Below are positions 26,534 to 34,802 of a stretch of DNA of 38,304 nucleotides, piece by piece. The notes below the pieces were generated by a model, which did no database searches, was not told where the DNA came from, and saw nothing but the letters and a program-made list of their open reading frames with translations. The stretch lies in the NCBI GenBank assembly GCA_903821635.1, contig CAIJLV010000120.1:1-38304 (forward strand), written 5' to 3'. Source of the DNA: an uncultured Verrucomicrobiota bacterium. Lineage in GTDB: Bacteria; Verrucomicrobiota; Verrucomicrobiia; Limisphaerales; UBA9464. A program made the translations under genes and the position numbers. Numbering within the stretch: position 1 is the stretch's first letter; each line of letters starts with the position of its first letter.

Positions 26534-27061
26534 ATGTTGTTTGCCCACCGGCGCCTCAGTGGAGTCTTGGCCGTGCTCGTCCTCGCGGGGGCGGCTGGCT
26601 GTGCCACCCCCCGGGAGGACGGCGTGTTTGACGTCACGCTGGTGAATATCTCCGCCCCTCAGGACGGCGGTGGCCTCGGAGAAGCAGCCTTAAATTTCAC
26701 CATTCGCCTGCAAAACGGATCCCCCGAACCGATCACTGTCGAGGGCGGCGCACACAAGATTTACCTCAATGGCGTTTACGTCGGCCAAGGGCTGCACAAC
26801 CAGACCGTGTCGGTGCCTCGGTTGGGCACATTGACTCAGGAAGTGCCGGTTTATCTCAGCACCTTTCGGCTCGCACGGTCCTTCTACCGGATGTTCCACT
26901 CGCACACTATTTCCTACCGCCTGAGCAGCACCGTCTATGGCGACCAAGGCGGGCACCGTCAGAAATTTCGAGCGGCCAAGGAAGGGACCGTCAAAGTGGA
27001 CGAATTGACTACCCCGCAAACGCCGGAATGGCCCGCGGCGGTTGGCCCAGGAAACCAATAA
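26534..27061 (+). CDS. LEA14/WHy-domain lipoprotein
   Basis: Exported lipoprotein of 175 residues. The N-terminus RRLSGVLAVLVLAGAAGC gives a good lipobox with the modified Cys at 23. The rest resembles a WHy (water stress and hypersensitive response) or LEA-2-type beta-sandwich: FDVTLVNISAP, LNFTIRLQNGSPEPITVEG, then IYLNGVYVGQG, where a short strand pair follows a conserved N-G turn. Bacterial members are small envelope proteins, some tied to desiccation tolerance; function here is unproven. It is divergent from the ABC importer, 115 bases from that gene's chosen start, and its stop lies 7 bases from the convergent M56 peptidase gene. Confidence 0.78.
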   Translation: MLFAHRRLSGVLAVLVLAGAAGCATPREDGVFDVTLVNISAPQDGGGLGEAALNFTIRLQNGSPEPITVEGGAHKIYLNGVYVGQGLHNQTVSVPRLGTLTQEVPVYLSTFRLARSFYRMFHSHTISYRLSSTVYGDQGGHRQKFRAAKEGTVKVDELTTPQTPEWPAAVGPGNQ

Positions 27062-27068
27062 GTAACTG

Positions 27069-28130
27069 TCAAACGGTCGGCCGTGCCCGCGCCACCCAAG
27101 TTGGGGGCAAATCTTCTCCCGTGTCAGCGACCGGTCTCGGGAGCGGGTCGGTGAGGCCGATGAGGGCCACGGCCAGCCAAGTGCAAAAACCCACCACCCA
27201 AGTGCGGGTGCCAGGCCGAAATTTCATGATCGCTTGCAGCCGGTGAACCAAGGGCGCCACATCCCCGGCGCCATCGCCCAATATACCCACCGCCGGGAGC
27301 GCCGGGGGCGCGATTGCGGGAGAGTCCCGTTCCAACAGTTTTAGCAACACTTGACCGTATTCCCGGCGAGCTTCGGGTTGCACTGCCAAGGCGCAGGCAT
27401 CGCAGGCTTCTTCCCGATCCGCCCGGAATTTTTTGGTCACCACCCAGACGACAGGGTTGAACCAGTGAAAAATCCCCACCATGGCCAGCACCCAGTTCAA
27501 TGCCAAATCGCGCCGCCGAAGATGCGCCAACTCGTGGAGCAAGATCAGGCGAAGCTCGTTCGGAGACAGTTCCTTCCAGAGACCTTCAGGCAACACCAGA
27601 GCTGGCCGGAAAAGTCCCACAAGGCAGGGACTGCTGACGCGGCCAGATTCTAGCAGCACCACCGGATCCCTTAAGCCCGATGCCTCCTTGCATTCCTCCA
27701 GCAACCACCAGGCTTCCCAACCGGCGGCCGATCGGGCCGTGGTGCGCACCCAAAAAGCCCAGACTACGGCCACCAAAGCCCGAACCAGCAGCAAGCCGGC
27801 GCCCACTAGCCAAAGCGCACTGACCCACGGTTGCTCCAGCCAGCGGCCCAACTGCACCAGCAGTTCATCCGCTAAATAGCGCGACGAGTGCTCCGGGTCA
27901 CTCCACGTCGCTGGGGCCGCAAACAAGTTGAAGAGGCTGACGGGACTGGGGAGCGAAACCGGCCAAGCTAGCCGGACAATCACGAGCAACCACAGGCGGC
28001 AACGCCACTCGGCGTTGAGGTGTTCACCCAAGGCGTGGATCACCAGCCAGACCACCAAAGCCAAAGCCGAAGCATGCCCGGTGGCCTGAACCAGCTGCGT
28101 CAGAAACTCGGCGATGAAGGGGGCGTTCAT
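27069..28130 (-). CDS. M56-family (BlaR1/MecR1-like) membrane metallopeptidase, no sensor domain
   Basis: Integral membrane zinc peptidase of 353 residues. Helices are visible near 18-33, 45-70 and 103-128, and again near 315-335. The cytoplasmic-facing protease loop carries HELAH (H199, E200, H203) and a downstream acidic REEACDA, matching the zinc site of MecR1/BlaR1. In those proteins signal binding activates the protease, which inactivates the BlaI/MecI repressor. The classical C-terminal penicillin-binding sensor is absent: the chain stops shortly after the last helix. The BlaI-like gene lies 29 bases upstream on the same strand, so the pair is intact but its trigger must differ from beta-lactam acylation of an attached sensor. 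No beta-lactamase gene is in the window. Confidence 0.9.
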   Translation of the reverse strand: MNAPFIAEFLTQLVQATGHASALALVVWLVIHALGEHLNAEWRCRLWLLVIVRLAWPVSLPSPVSLFNLFAAPATWSDPEHSSRYLADELLVQLGRWLEQPWVSALWLVGAGLLLVRALVAVVWAFWVRTTARSAAGWEAWWLLEECKEASGLRDPVVLLESGRVSSPCLVGLFRPALVLPEGLWKELSPNELRLILLHELAHLRRRDLALNWVLAMVGIFHWFNPVVWVVTKKFRADREEACDACALAVQPEARREYGQVLLKLLERDSPAIAPPALPAVGILGDGAGDVAPLVHRLQAIMKFRPGTRTWVVGFCTWLAVALIGLTDPLPRPVADTGEDLPPTWVARARPTV

Positions 28131-28159
28131 GACTCACAGCGACTGCAAACCGGCTGCGT

Positions 28160-28531
28160 TCACTGTTCTTCCACCACTTTGCGCAATTCCCGGAGTTGCT
28201 TGGGAGTGAGTTTCCGGTGCTCCACGAAATGAGCCACCAAACCGGAAAGCGAGCCGCCAAAGACCCGTTCCAAGAACGAGCTGCTGACGGCGTTGACGCA
28301 GTCGCGCTCGCTGACAAGTGGACGATACAGGTAAGCCCGTCCCTCTTGGTCGAAGCCGAGGGCACCCTTCTTGACCAAGCGATTGATCAGAGTCTTCGCC
28401 GTGACGGGGTGCCACGAGGAATCGACCCGGGTAAGTTCTTCGATGATCTCAGCAGCCGTGATCGGGTTTTTGCCCCAGACCACGCGCATGATCTCCCATT
28501 CGGTCTCGGAGATGCGGGGAAGTGCAGCCAT
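28160..28531 (-). CDS. BlaI/MecI-family transcriptional repressor
   Basis: Winged-helix repressor of 123 residues, normal family length. The DNA-binding domain is recognisable from ISETEWEIMRVVWG, ITAAEIIEEL and HPVTAKTLINRLVKKGAL, followed by YRPLVSERDCV and a helical dimerisation tail. It should repress its own operon and perhaps remote genes until cleaved after activation of the M56 peptidase encoded next to it. The 120 bases upstream should carry its operator; no clean TACA/TGTA dyad of the classical bla operator was found there. It follows rny on the same strand, but that gap is large enough for a separate promoter. Confidence 0.92.
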   Translation of the reverse strand: MAALPRISETEWEIMRVVWGKNPITAAEIIEELTRVDSSWHPVTAKTLINRLVKKGALGFDQEGRAYLYRPLVSERDCVNAVSSSFLERVFGGSLSGLVAHFVEHRKLTPKQLRELRKVVEEQ

Positions 28532-28651
28532 GTTTATTTAGGTAGGGTGGTTACGGTCGTGAACAAGGGACGCATATTCCCGTCCCCGCCAGCCGTCAAC
28601 GGCGAATCTGGCAAATGCCGGGGCCGGTCCCTGCCCTGCCCCCGGCGCCGA

Positions 28652-30211
28652 CTATTTCGCGTATTCCACCGACCGGGTCTCGCGAATGACCGTGATGCGA
28701 ATCTGCCCGGGATAAACCAGTTCTTCTTCGATCTTGCGGGCCAACTTCTGGGCGAGTTGATACGCTTCACTGTCGTCGAGCTCCGCCGGCCGGACAAACA
28801 CGCGCAATTCGCGTCCCGCCTGCACCGCGAAGGCCTTTTCCACCCCGGCAAATTCTCGGGCCACCTGCTCCAACCGCTCCAACCGTTGGAGATAAGTCGT
28901 CATGCTTTCGCTACGACTGCCGGGCCGGGCAGCGCTGATCGCATCCGCCGCCGCCACCAAGATTCCCAGCAGATTTTCGTGCGGGACTTCCTCATGGTGC
29001 GAGGCCACGCCGTTGACGATATCGGGGGGTTCACCAAAGCGTTTGATGAAGTCCGCCCCAACTATCGCGTGCGGCCCCTCAATCTCGTGCGTCATCGCCT
29101 TGCCAATGTCGTGCAGCAGTCCCGCCCGCTTGGCCGCTTGGATGTTTTCCCCCAACTCCGCCGCCATCAGGCCGCAGAGGTGCGCCACTTCGAGGGAGTG
29201 TTGGAGCACATTCTGGGAATAGCTGTGCCGGAAGTGAAGGCGCCCCAACATCTTGGCCACGTCGGGATGCACCGGGGGAATGCCCACGCGGGACGTGGCC
29301 TCCTCCCCCGCCCGTTCAACAAATGCGTCCATCTCCACAGTCACTGCCGCCACCACTTCCTCGATCCGGGTTGGGTGGATGCGTCCGTCCAGAATCAATC
29401 GCTCCATGGCTTGACGCGCGATTTCGCGGCGCACCGGATCAAACCCGGACAGCACCACGGCATTGGGCGTATCATCCACGAGCACCGTGACGCCGGTGGC
29501 CGCCTCGAACGCCCGAATGTTCCGACCTTCACGACCGATAATGCGGCCCTTCATCTCTTCCCCAGACAGCGCCACCGTGGCGGTCGTGGTTTCGAACGTG
29601 TGGCTCCCGGCGTAGCGCTGGACCGCAGTGGCTAGAATTTTTCGCGCCTGGGCTTCAGCCCGCTGCCGTGAATCTTCGAGAATGTGGCGGCTCAGGTCCG
29701 CCGCGTCCCGCGCCGACTCCCGCTCGATCTCCTTGAGCAAGGCGGTTCGGGCAGACGCACTGTCTAGTTGCCCGATCCGCTCCAACTGGGCGCGAATGTC
29801 CATCGTCATTCGGCGCAGCTCGGTGCGTTCTTTTTCCAAGGTGCCCCGCGCGCCCTCTAATTCCTCAGCTCGCTGGCGAACTTCGGTTTCCTGACTCGCC
29901 AAGCGCTCAATCTGCCGGTTGACCAGCGACTCCCGTTCCCGCAACCGCTTCTCCTCCAAGGCGAGTTCCTGACGTTGTGCGGCGTAAGTTTTGTCCAGTT
30001 CGGCGCGGTCACGCGTCAACTGGTCCTGCGCCGCGACCTTGAAGGATAGCGCCACCGCTTCGCTTTCGCGCCGCATGCGGTCTTCCTGATCCTTCTCCCG
30101 GGCCGACAGTTCCGCCTTCAGCGCCCGTTCCCGGACCCGACCGAAGGCAAACGCCACCCCAAAGCCAGCACCCACACATCCCAGTGCCAGCACGACACTT
30201 TCGGTCTGCAT
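28652..30211 (-). CDS. rny: ribonuclease Y
   Basis: Membrane-anchored endoribonuclease that starts bulk mRNA decay. The 519-residue product has the full RNase Y layout: N-terminal membrane helix (about 5-23), a long charged coiled coil (about 28-200), a KH RNA-binding domain with GRIIGREGRNIRAFE (222-236), an HD domain with HSLEVAHL and LLHDIGKA (H367-D368), and the conserved C-terminus (PGQIRITVIRETRSVEYAK). The ATG at 30211 begins the membrane helix; the leader before it is A/T-rich (TTTTAAAACCAAA) with no Shine-Dalgarno. Only 7 bases separate it from the 5-formyl-THF cyclo-ligase stop, so the two share a transcript. Confidence 0.96.
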   Translation of the reverse strand: MQTESVVLALGCVGAGFGVAFAFGRVRERALKAELSAREKDQEDRMRRESEAVALSFKVAAQDQLTRDRAELDKTYAAQRQELALEEKRLRERESLVNRQIERLASQETEVRQRAEELEGARGTLEKERTELRRMTMDIRAQLERIGQLDSASARTALLKEIERESARDAADLSRHILEDSRQRAEAQARKILATAVQRYAGSHTFETTTATVALSGEEMKGRIIGREGRNIRAFEAATGVTVLVDDTPNAVVLSGFDPVRREIARQAMERLILDGRIHPTRIEEVVAAVTVEMDAFVERAGEEATSRVGIPPVHPDVAKMLGRLHFRHSYSQNVLQHSLEVAHLCGLMAAELGENIQAAKRAGLLHDIGKAMTHEIEGPHAIVGADFIKRFGEPPDIVNGVASHHEEVPHENLLGILVAAADAISAARPGSRSESMTTYLQRLERLEQVAREFAGVEKAFAVQAGRELRVFVRPAELDDSEAYQLAQKLARKIEEELVYPGQIRITVIRETRSVEYAK

Positions 30212-30218
30212 TTTGGTT

Positions 30219-30800
30219 TTAAAACGACCCCGACTGGCAGGCCCAGACCTGCGCCGGCGTCGCTACATAAGTAAGTTGAACGTCATGCGGTTCCACGGGT
30301 AGTTCGGCAACTATCTGTTCCTCGAACCCCACGCCACACGAAACCGCCCGGAAATTGGCCAGCATCCGATCATAGAAGCCCAAACCGCGACCCAACCGCT
30401 CTCCAGCTGGGGTAAACGCTACGCCCGGCACGACGGTAAAGTCCAGCGTGGCCACCGGAACCACCAAGCAGCCCGGCCGCGGCTCGGGGACGCCAAATCG
30501 ACCGGTGATCAAGTCGGTCTCTGGATTCGTAATCACGCGGGCCTGGTAAGTGCCGGTCTCACGCTCAAACGCCGGCAAAGCGACCCGCTTCCCCGCGCTC
30601 AAAGCCGCCGCCACCAAGGGAAACACGGCGGGCTCATCCGCCAAGGGCACGAACAGCAGCACCGCTCTCGCCGACCGCCACTCGACCAGCGTCATCACGT
30701 TCGCAACTAAGCGGGCGGACCCAGCAACCCCAGCGGCGGCCGCCCGGGACCGCAACTGAGCCCGAACTCGACTCCGAATTTCCGCCTTGGTCTCGCTCAC
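30219..30800 (-). CDS. 5-formyltetrahydrofolate cyclo-ligase
   Basis: Converts 5-formyl-THF plus ATP to 5,10-methenyl-THF, returning the inhibitory folate to the one-carbon pool; cytoplasmic. The 193-residue product shows the N-terminal KAEIRSRVRAQLRSR helix, VLLFVPLADE, the KRVALPAF strand, VPGVAFTPAGERLGRGLGFYDR (the family's G-x-G-x-G-x-YD phosphate site) and the terminal PVEPHDVQLTYVATP. The start is GTG at 30800: a strong GGAGG lies six bases upstream, and GTGA overlaps the rarA stop codon by four bases. The longer frame would extend into rarA. Its place in a rarA/rny run implies constitutive housekeeping expression. Confidence 0.93.
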   Translation of the reverse strand: MSETKAEIRSRVRAQLRSRAAAAGVAGSARLVANVMTLVEWRSARAVLLFVPLADEPAVFPLVAAALSAGKRVALPAFERETGTYQARVITNPETDLITGRFGVPEPRPGCLVVPVATLDFTVVPGVAFTPAGERLGRGLGFYDRMLANFRAVSCGVGFEEQIVAELPVEPHDVQLTYVATPAQVWACQSGSF

Positions 30801-32185
30801 GCGCCGCCTCCGGGCTTGGCCGATGGCGGCACCGGCTGCGCTTGGGCGGTCAATTCCCGCCACCGTTGCAGGCGTTCCTTGATCTTCTTTTCAACCCCTT
30901 GCTCGGTCGGCTCATAATAGCGGCGGGCTTCGCCGAGGTAATCCTGCGGCACAAAATGCCCCTCGAAGCCGTGGGCGTATTGATACCCTTCCCCGTGCCC
31001 GAGTTGCTTGGCGCCCCGGTAATGGGCGTCCTTCAAATGCGCCGGCACCGCGAGCGTTCGGCCTTGGCGGACATCGTCCAAGGCGGCGTCGATCGCCTTG
31101 ATGACCGTATTGCTCTTGTGGGCCGTGGCGATGTAGAGCGCGGCTTCGGCGATGGGTATCCGGGCCTCCGGCCAACCAATCACCTCCGCCGCTTGGCAAG
31201 CGGCCGTGGCGAGCACCAACGCCATCGGGTCCGCCAAGCCGACATCTTCCGCGGCGTGAACCATGATACGCCGGGCAATGAACCGGGGGTCTTCGCCGGC
31301 ATGAATCATCTTCGCGAGCCAATAGAGCGCGGCGTCAGGGTCCGAGCCCCGCATCGACTTGATGAAGGCGCTGATCGTGTCGTAGTGCGCATCCCCGTCG
31401 CCGTCATAAACCACGGCCTTCTTCTGAATGCACTGTTCCGCCACTGCCAAGCCGATGCGGATCACCCCGTCGGCGTCGGGTTCGGTCGTCAACGCGGCGA
31501 TCTCCAACGAATTCAGGGCCTTGCGGGCATCCCCGTCGGGGACCCGCCCCAAGTGGCGCAACGCGTCCTCCGCCAACTCGATTCGCAGATGCCCAAGCCC
31601 CCGCTCGCCGTCGGCCAAGGCCCGCCGCAACAGGCCCATCAACTCGTCTTCCGTGAGCGGTTTGAGCTCAAAAATCTGCGACCGCGAGACGAGCGGTGAA
31701 TTGACGAAGAAAAACGGATTGTGGGTCGTGGCGCCGATGAGCCGCACCACCCCGCTCTCCACGTCGGGCAGCAACACGTCTTGTTGGGCTTTGTTAAACC
31801 GGTGAATCTCATCCACGAAGAGGATCGTGGGTTGGCCGGAGTTCAGCAGCCGGTGCGATGCTCCAACCAACACTCGCCGCATGTCGGCCACGTTGGATTC
31901 CACCCCACTCAGTTTCTCAAACCGCGCCTTGGTGTGGGCGGCAATGATCTGGGCCAACGAGGTTTTGCCCGTGCCCGGCGGCCCGAAAAAGATCAGCGAT
32001 TGAATCCGGTCGGCCTCAATGGCCCGGCGCAACAACTGTCCCGGGGCCAGGATGTGCGTTTGCCCGGCATATTCCGCGAGGTTGCGCGGCCGCATGCGGG
32101 CGGCCAGCGGGGCCACGCTCTGCCCAGCCTCGGTTGGCCTCGGCGGCGGCGTCCCGCCCGCGTTAAACAAATCCACCTGCCCCAT
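30797..32185 (-). CDS. rarA: replication-associated recombination protein A (AAA+ ATPase)
   Basis: Clamp-loader-related AAA+ ATPase of 462 residues (RarA/MgsA, relative of eukaryotic WRNIP1) that acts at stalled replication forks. Walker A GPPGTGKT (68-75), Walker B VDEIH (125-128), sensor 1 in IGATTHNPFF and the sensor-2 region GDARKALNSLE are present. The C-terminal tetramerisation part contains SAFIKSMRGSDPDAALYWLA and HAAEDVGLADP, which are diagnostic for the family. The ATG at 32185 (MGQVDLF) is preferred over one 45 bases upstream. Its stop overlaps the GTG of the folate gene. It starts 93 bases after the UPF0261 gene ends, on the same strand. Confidence 0.96.
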   Translation of the reverse strand: MGQVDLFNAGGTPPPRPTEAGQSVAPLAARMRPRNLAEYAGQTHILAPGQLLRRAIEADRIQSLIFFGPPGTGKTSLAQIIAAHTKARFEKLSGVESNVADMRRVLVGASHRLLNSGQPTILFVDEIHRFNKAQQDVLLPDVESGVVRLIGATTHNPFFFVNSPLVSRSQIFELKPLTEDELMGLLRRALADGERGLGHLRIELAEDALRHLGRVPDGDARKALNSLEIAALTTEPDADGVIRIGLAVAEQCIQKKAVVYDGDGDAHYDTISAFIKSMRGSDPDAALYWLAKMIHAGEDPRFIARRIMVHAAEDVGLADPMALVLATAACQAAEVIGWPEARIPIAEAALYIATAHKSNTVIKAIDAALDDVRQGRTLAVPAHLKDAHYRGAKQLGHGEGYQYAHGFEGHFVPQDYLGEARRYYEPTEQGVEKKIKERLQRWRELTAQAQPVPPSAKPGGGA

Positions 32186-32278
32186 AACTGGAAGAGACCA
32201 TCCCGACGACCATCCCGGCCGTCGAGCCACGAAACCCGCCTTTCACCCGCCCGCCGGTGGCCGCGTTGCCACTCCTCG

Positions 32279-33493
32279 CTACCGCTTCAACGCCAGATTT
32301 TTGAGCAATTCCTGCGCGCACAATTCGGCAAAGGCCGGGTCGTTGATGTTGCCGTCGTATTCAATCACCGGGATGCCGGACCGCAGGTGGCGTTTCCATT
32401 CGCCGAAGAGCGCGGCATCCGCTTCCGGCCAGTAAAAAGGTTGTCCCGGCGCGCTGATGACACTGATGCCCCGCAACGGAATCAGCACGCTCACGGGGCC
32501 AGTGGCCAGGTTGCACTTGGCCGCGAGAATTCGCCCAAGGGCGGCGCATTCCTCGGGGTTGGTGCGCATCAAGGTGACTTGAGCATTGTGCTGGTAGAAG
32601 CGGCGGTCCTGGAACTGCTCCGGCACGCTGGCGCGCTCGCCGAAGTTCACCATGTCGAGACAGCCGGGGCTCACGACGGTCGGCACGCCCCCCCGGGCCG
32701 CGGCTTCGCACCGGGTTGGACCGGCATTGAGCACGCCCCCCACCAACTCGTCGGCCCATTCGGTCGTCGTCACGTCGCACACGCCGGCGACCAACCCCGC
32801 TTCGATGAGCGATTCCATCGTGCGGCCGCCCGTGCCCGTCGCCGCAAATACCATGACTTCGTAGCCGGCTTCTTCGAGCACCGTGCGTGCGTGCGTCACG
32901 CAGGCCGTGGTGTTGCCGAACTGCGAGGCCACGATCACCGGTTTATCCACCGCCCCGGAGGGCACCCGCGCCTCCACCATGCCGCAGATGGCCCCGGCGG
33001 CCTGCGCGAGGAGTTTGCGGGAAAGGCGGTTCAACCCGGCCACATCCACGACGCTGGGCATCATCACGATGTCCTTCACGCCGACGTAGGGCGCGGTGTT
33101 GCCGCTGGCGAGGGTCGAGACCATCAACTTCGGAAAGCCGACCGGCAGCGCCCGCATGGCCGAGGAACAGATGGCCGTGCCCCCGCCGCCCCCGAGCGAA
33201 ATCACGGCGTCGATCCGGCCTTCGCGTTGGAGGCGAGCCACCACGAGGGGCGCGCCCTTGGTCATGGCCGCGACAGCTTCGCCGCGGTCCCGCTTGGCGA
33301 CGATCGCCCCGAGGTCTGCCGCGGCCGCCGCCGCTATTTCCGAGCGGGGCACGTCGGGCTGAAGTCGGGGTGTTTCGAGCGTGCCGACGTCGATCAGCAG
33401 GGTTCGGTGTCCGCGTTGCCGGATGAGTTCAGCGACGTAGCCGTGCTCTTCGCCTTTGGTGTCGAATGTGCCGAGGACTGCGATGGTAGCCAT
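32279..33493 (-). CDS. UPF0261 / Tm-1-like ATP-binding domain protein
   Basis: Protein of 404 residues of the UPF0261 family, which corresponds to the N-terminal half of plant Tm-1. Family blocks: VLGTFDTKGEEHGYV (6-20), SLGGGGGT (99-106, a glycine-rich loop), VSTLASGNTAPYVG (125-138), MMPSVVDVAGLN and the CDVTTTEWADELVGG block. In tomato the Tm-1 N-terminal domain binds ATP and viral replicase; the bacterial job is unknown. In Tm-1 it is fused to the TIM barrel whose separate homologue sits at 21512-22399 in this window. The ATG at 33493 begins the first strand directly; no Shine-Dalgarno is visible. It heads the leftward run containing rarA, although no functional link to those genes is evident. 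Confidence 0.9.
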   Translation of the reverse strand: MATIAVLGTFDTKGEEHGYVAELIRQRGHRTLLIDVGTLETPRLQPDVPRSEIAAAAAADLGAIVAKRDRGEAVAAMTKGAPLVVARLQREGRIDAVISLGGGGGTAICSSAMRALPVGFPKLMVSTLASGNTAPYVGVKDIVMMPSVVDVAGLNRLSRKLLAQAAGAICGMVEARVPSGAVDKPVIVASQFGNTTACVTHARTVLEEAGYEVMVFAATGTGGRTMESLIEAGLVAGVCDVTTTEWADELVGGVLNAGPTRCEAAARGGVPTVVSPGCLDMVNFGERASVPEQFQDRRFYQHNAQVTLMRTNPEECAALGRILAAKCNLATGPVSVLIPLRGISVISAPGQPFYWPEADAALFGEWKRHLRSGIPVIEYDGNINDPAFAELCAQELLKNLALKR

Positions 33494-33629
33494 AGGTGAG
33501 TCGGGACGACGCTAACGGGTCGCCGAGGGCAAGCCAACCAACTCTGTGCGGACGAGCCGGGGCGCAAGGTGCTGCAGGAATGTGACTTTCCTTGTCGCCC
33601 GAACCCACTTAGACGTCTGGAACTTCTGT

Positions 33630-34628
33630 ATGGTCACTTCCCCGTCTGCCTTCAGGTGGCTTCCCTTCATCGGCGGCTTCGCCCTCGGCGCCGTGGTCGC
33701 CGTGCTGGCCGTCCGTCAGTTCCAACCGCGGCCGCAGCCCGCAGTTGGGGCGGAAACACCAGCCCGCCGTTCCGACTCCGCTCCGACTCCAGCGGCGGAG
33801 CCTGAGGCGCTCACCCGCGCTAGGGAGCGGGTGACCAAACTGGAGGCCGACAATCTCAAGCTGGCCGAACGCGTCCAGGCTTTGAGCAAGGCCACGACGG
33901 CTAACCCGCCGGTCAAGGCACCCGAAACGAAGAGCGGTGGCGTCAACCCCTTGGCCGCCCTGTTCGGCGGTGAAGACGGTGGGACCAACGAGGCCGGCAA
34001 GGCGATGCGTGGCGTGATGGCGGCCGCCATGAAGCAGCAGTTGGAAGGCAAGCTGCGGCAGATGAAAACGAAGCTGAACCTCTCGCCTGAACAAGAACAG
34101 TCCATCCGCGGCATCTTGGAGCAGCAGTTCGGCGCGGGCCAGGCGATGGCCGAAAAGATGTTTTCCGGCAAGGCCACGGCAGACGACGTGACCGCCGCCA
34201 CCCAAGCGCCGGTCAACCCGATTGACCAGATCAAGGCACTGCTGTCACCCGAACAGCAGACGGCCTACGACGAAGTTCAGACCGAGGAAAAGCGCAATCA
34301 TTCCCGGTTGATCGCCAATTCGGAACTGTTGCAGATGCAGGGAGCGCTCGGGTTAACCCAGGAGCAACAGGACTCGGTCTTTAAGGCGCTATATGCCGCC
34401 ACCGAGGAGCAGTTTGGTGGCCTGACTGCCGACCCGGCGAAGGTCATGGACTTCCGTGGCAACCTCGACCGGAAGCTGAACGCCCTCAAAGGCGTCCTGA
34501 CGGATGAGCAGTTCAAAGCCTACGAGGACATGCAGCAGCAGCAGTTGAAGTTGATCGAGGCGATGCTGCCCCAGGGTGGAAACACCGGGGACGCCGTCCT
34601 CCCCAAGGTTCAACTGCTCCCGCCCTAA
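33630..34628 (+). CDS. membrane-anchored protein with four LTxxQ-like motifs
   Basis: Protein of 332 residues with one N-terminal membrane helix (about 12-28, no Cys lipobox) and the rest probably periplasmic. A Pro/Ala-rich linker and a short coiled coil (60-88) precede a helical region. Four motifs of the Spy/CpxP/ZraP type occur: LSPEQ at 151 and 205, LTQEQ at 242 and LTDEQ at 290. They form two repeats, each with a first motif about 50 residues before an AYxxxQ-containing second one (KALLSPEQQTAYDEVQ against KGVLTDEQFKAYEDMQ). LTxxQ proteins in enterobacteria are envelope-stress chaperones; direct homology here is inference. The ATG at 33630 is placed just before the membrane segment. First of five rightward genes. 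Confidence 0.8.
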   Translation: MVTSPSAFRWLPFIGGFALGAVVAVLAVRQFQPRPQPAVGAETPARRSDSAPTPAAEPEALTRARERVTKLEADNLKLAERVQALSKATTANPPVKAPETKSGGVNPLAALFGGEDGGTNEAGKAMRGVMAAAMKQQLEGKLRQMKTKLNLSPEQEQSIRGILEQQFGAGQAMAEKMFSGKATADDVTAATQAPVNPIDQIKALLSPEQQTAYDEVQTEEKRNHSRLIANSELLQMQGALGLTQEQQDSVFKALYAATEEQFGGLTADPAKVMDFRGNLDRKLNALKGVLTDEQFKAYEDMQQQQLKLIEAMLPQGGNTGDAVLPKVQLLPP

Positions 34629-34802
34629 ACCCATCAGCCGTGCCTGCGTCGGCCTATTTCAGGCGGCAAATCTCGGAGTTGGCGCTGCGCCGCCGGGCTG
34701 AATCCACCGGGGCGAAATCGTTCGGTCGCGCACACTTGGCTCCGCGGGGAAGCCGCCTTCACGGGTTGGCAACGGCCCGGTTTACCTTTAGCGTCTTGGC
34801 CG

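Noticed and set aside
26419..26535. N-terminal extension of the fused importer to an ATG at 26535
   Set aside because: The extension is Arg/Ser-rich with no motif and would abut the divergent lipoprotein start; GTG at 26418 gives a normal signal anchor.
28532..28651. Classical BlaI operator upstream of the blaI-like gene
   Set aside because: No clear TACA/TGTA dyad was found by eye, so no operator is annotated although one probably exists.
28196..29635. 479-codon frame antisense to blaI and rny
   Set aside because: Shadow of conserved genes; no recognisable domain.
31721..33499. 592-codon open frame antisense to rarA and UPF0261
   Set aside because: Spans parts of two well-supported genes on the other strand; Arg/His-rich shadow without motifs.
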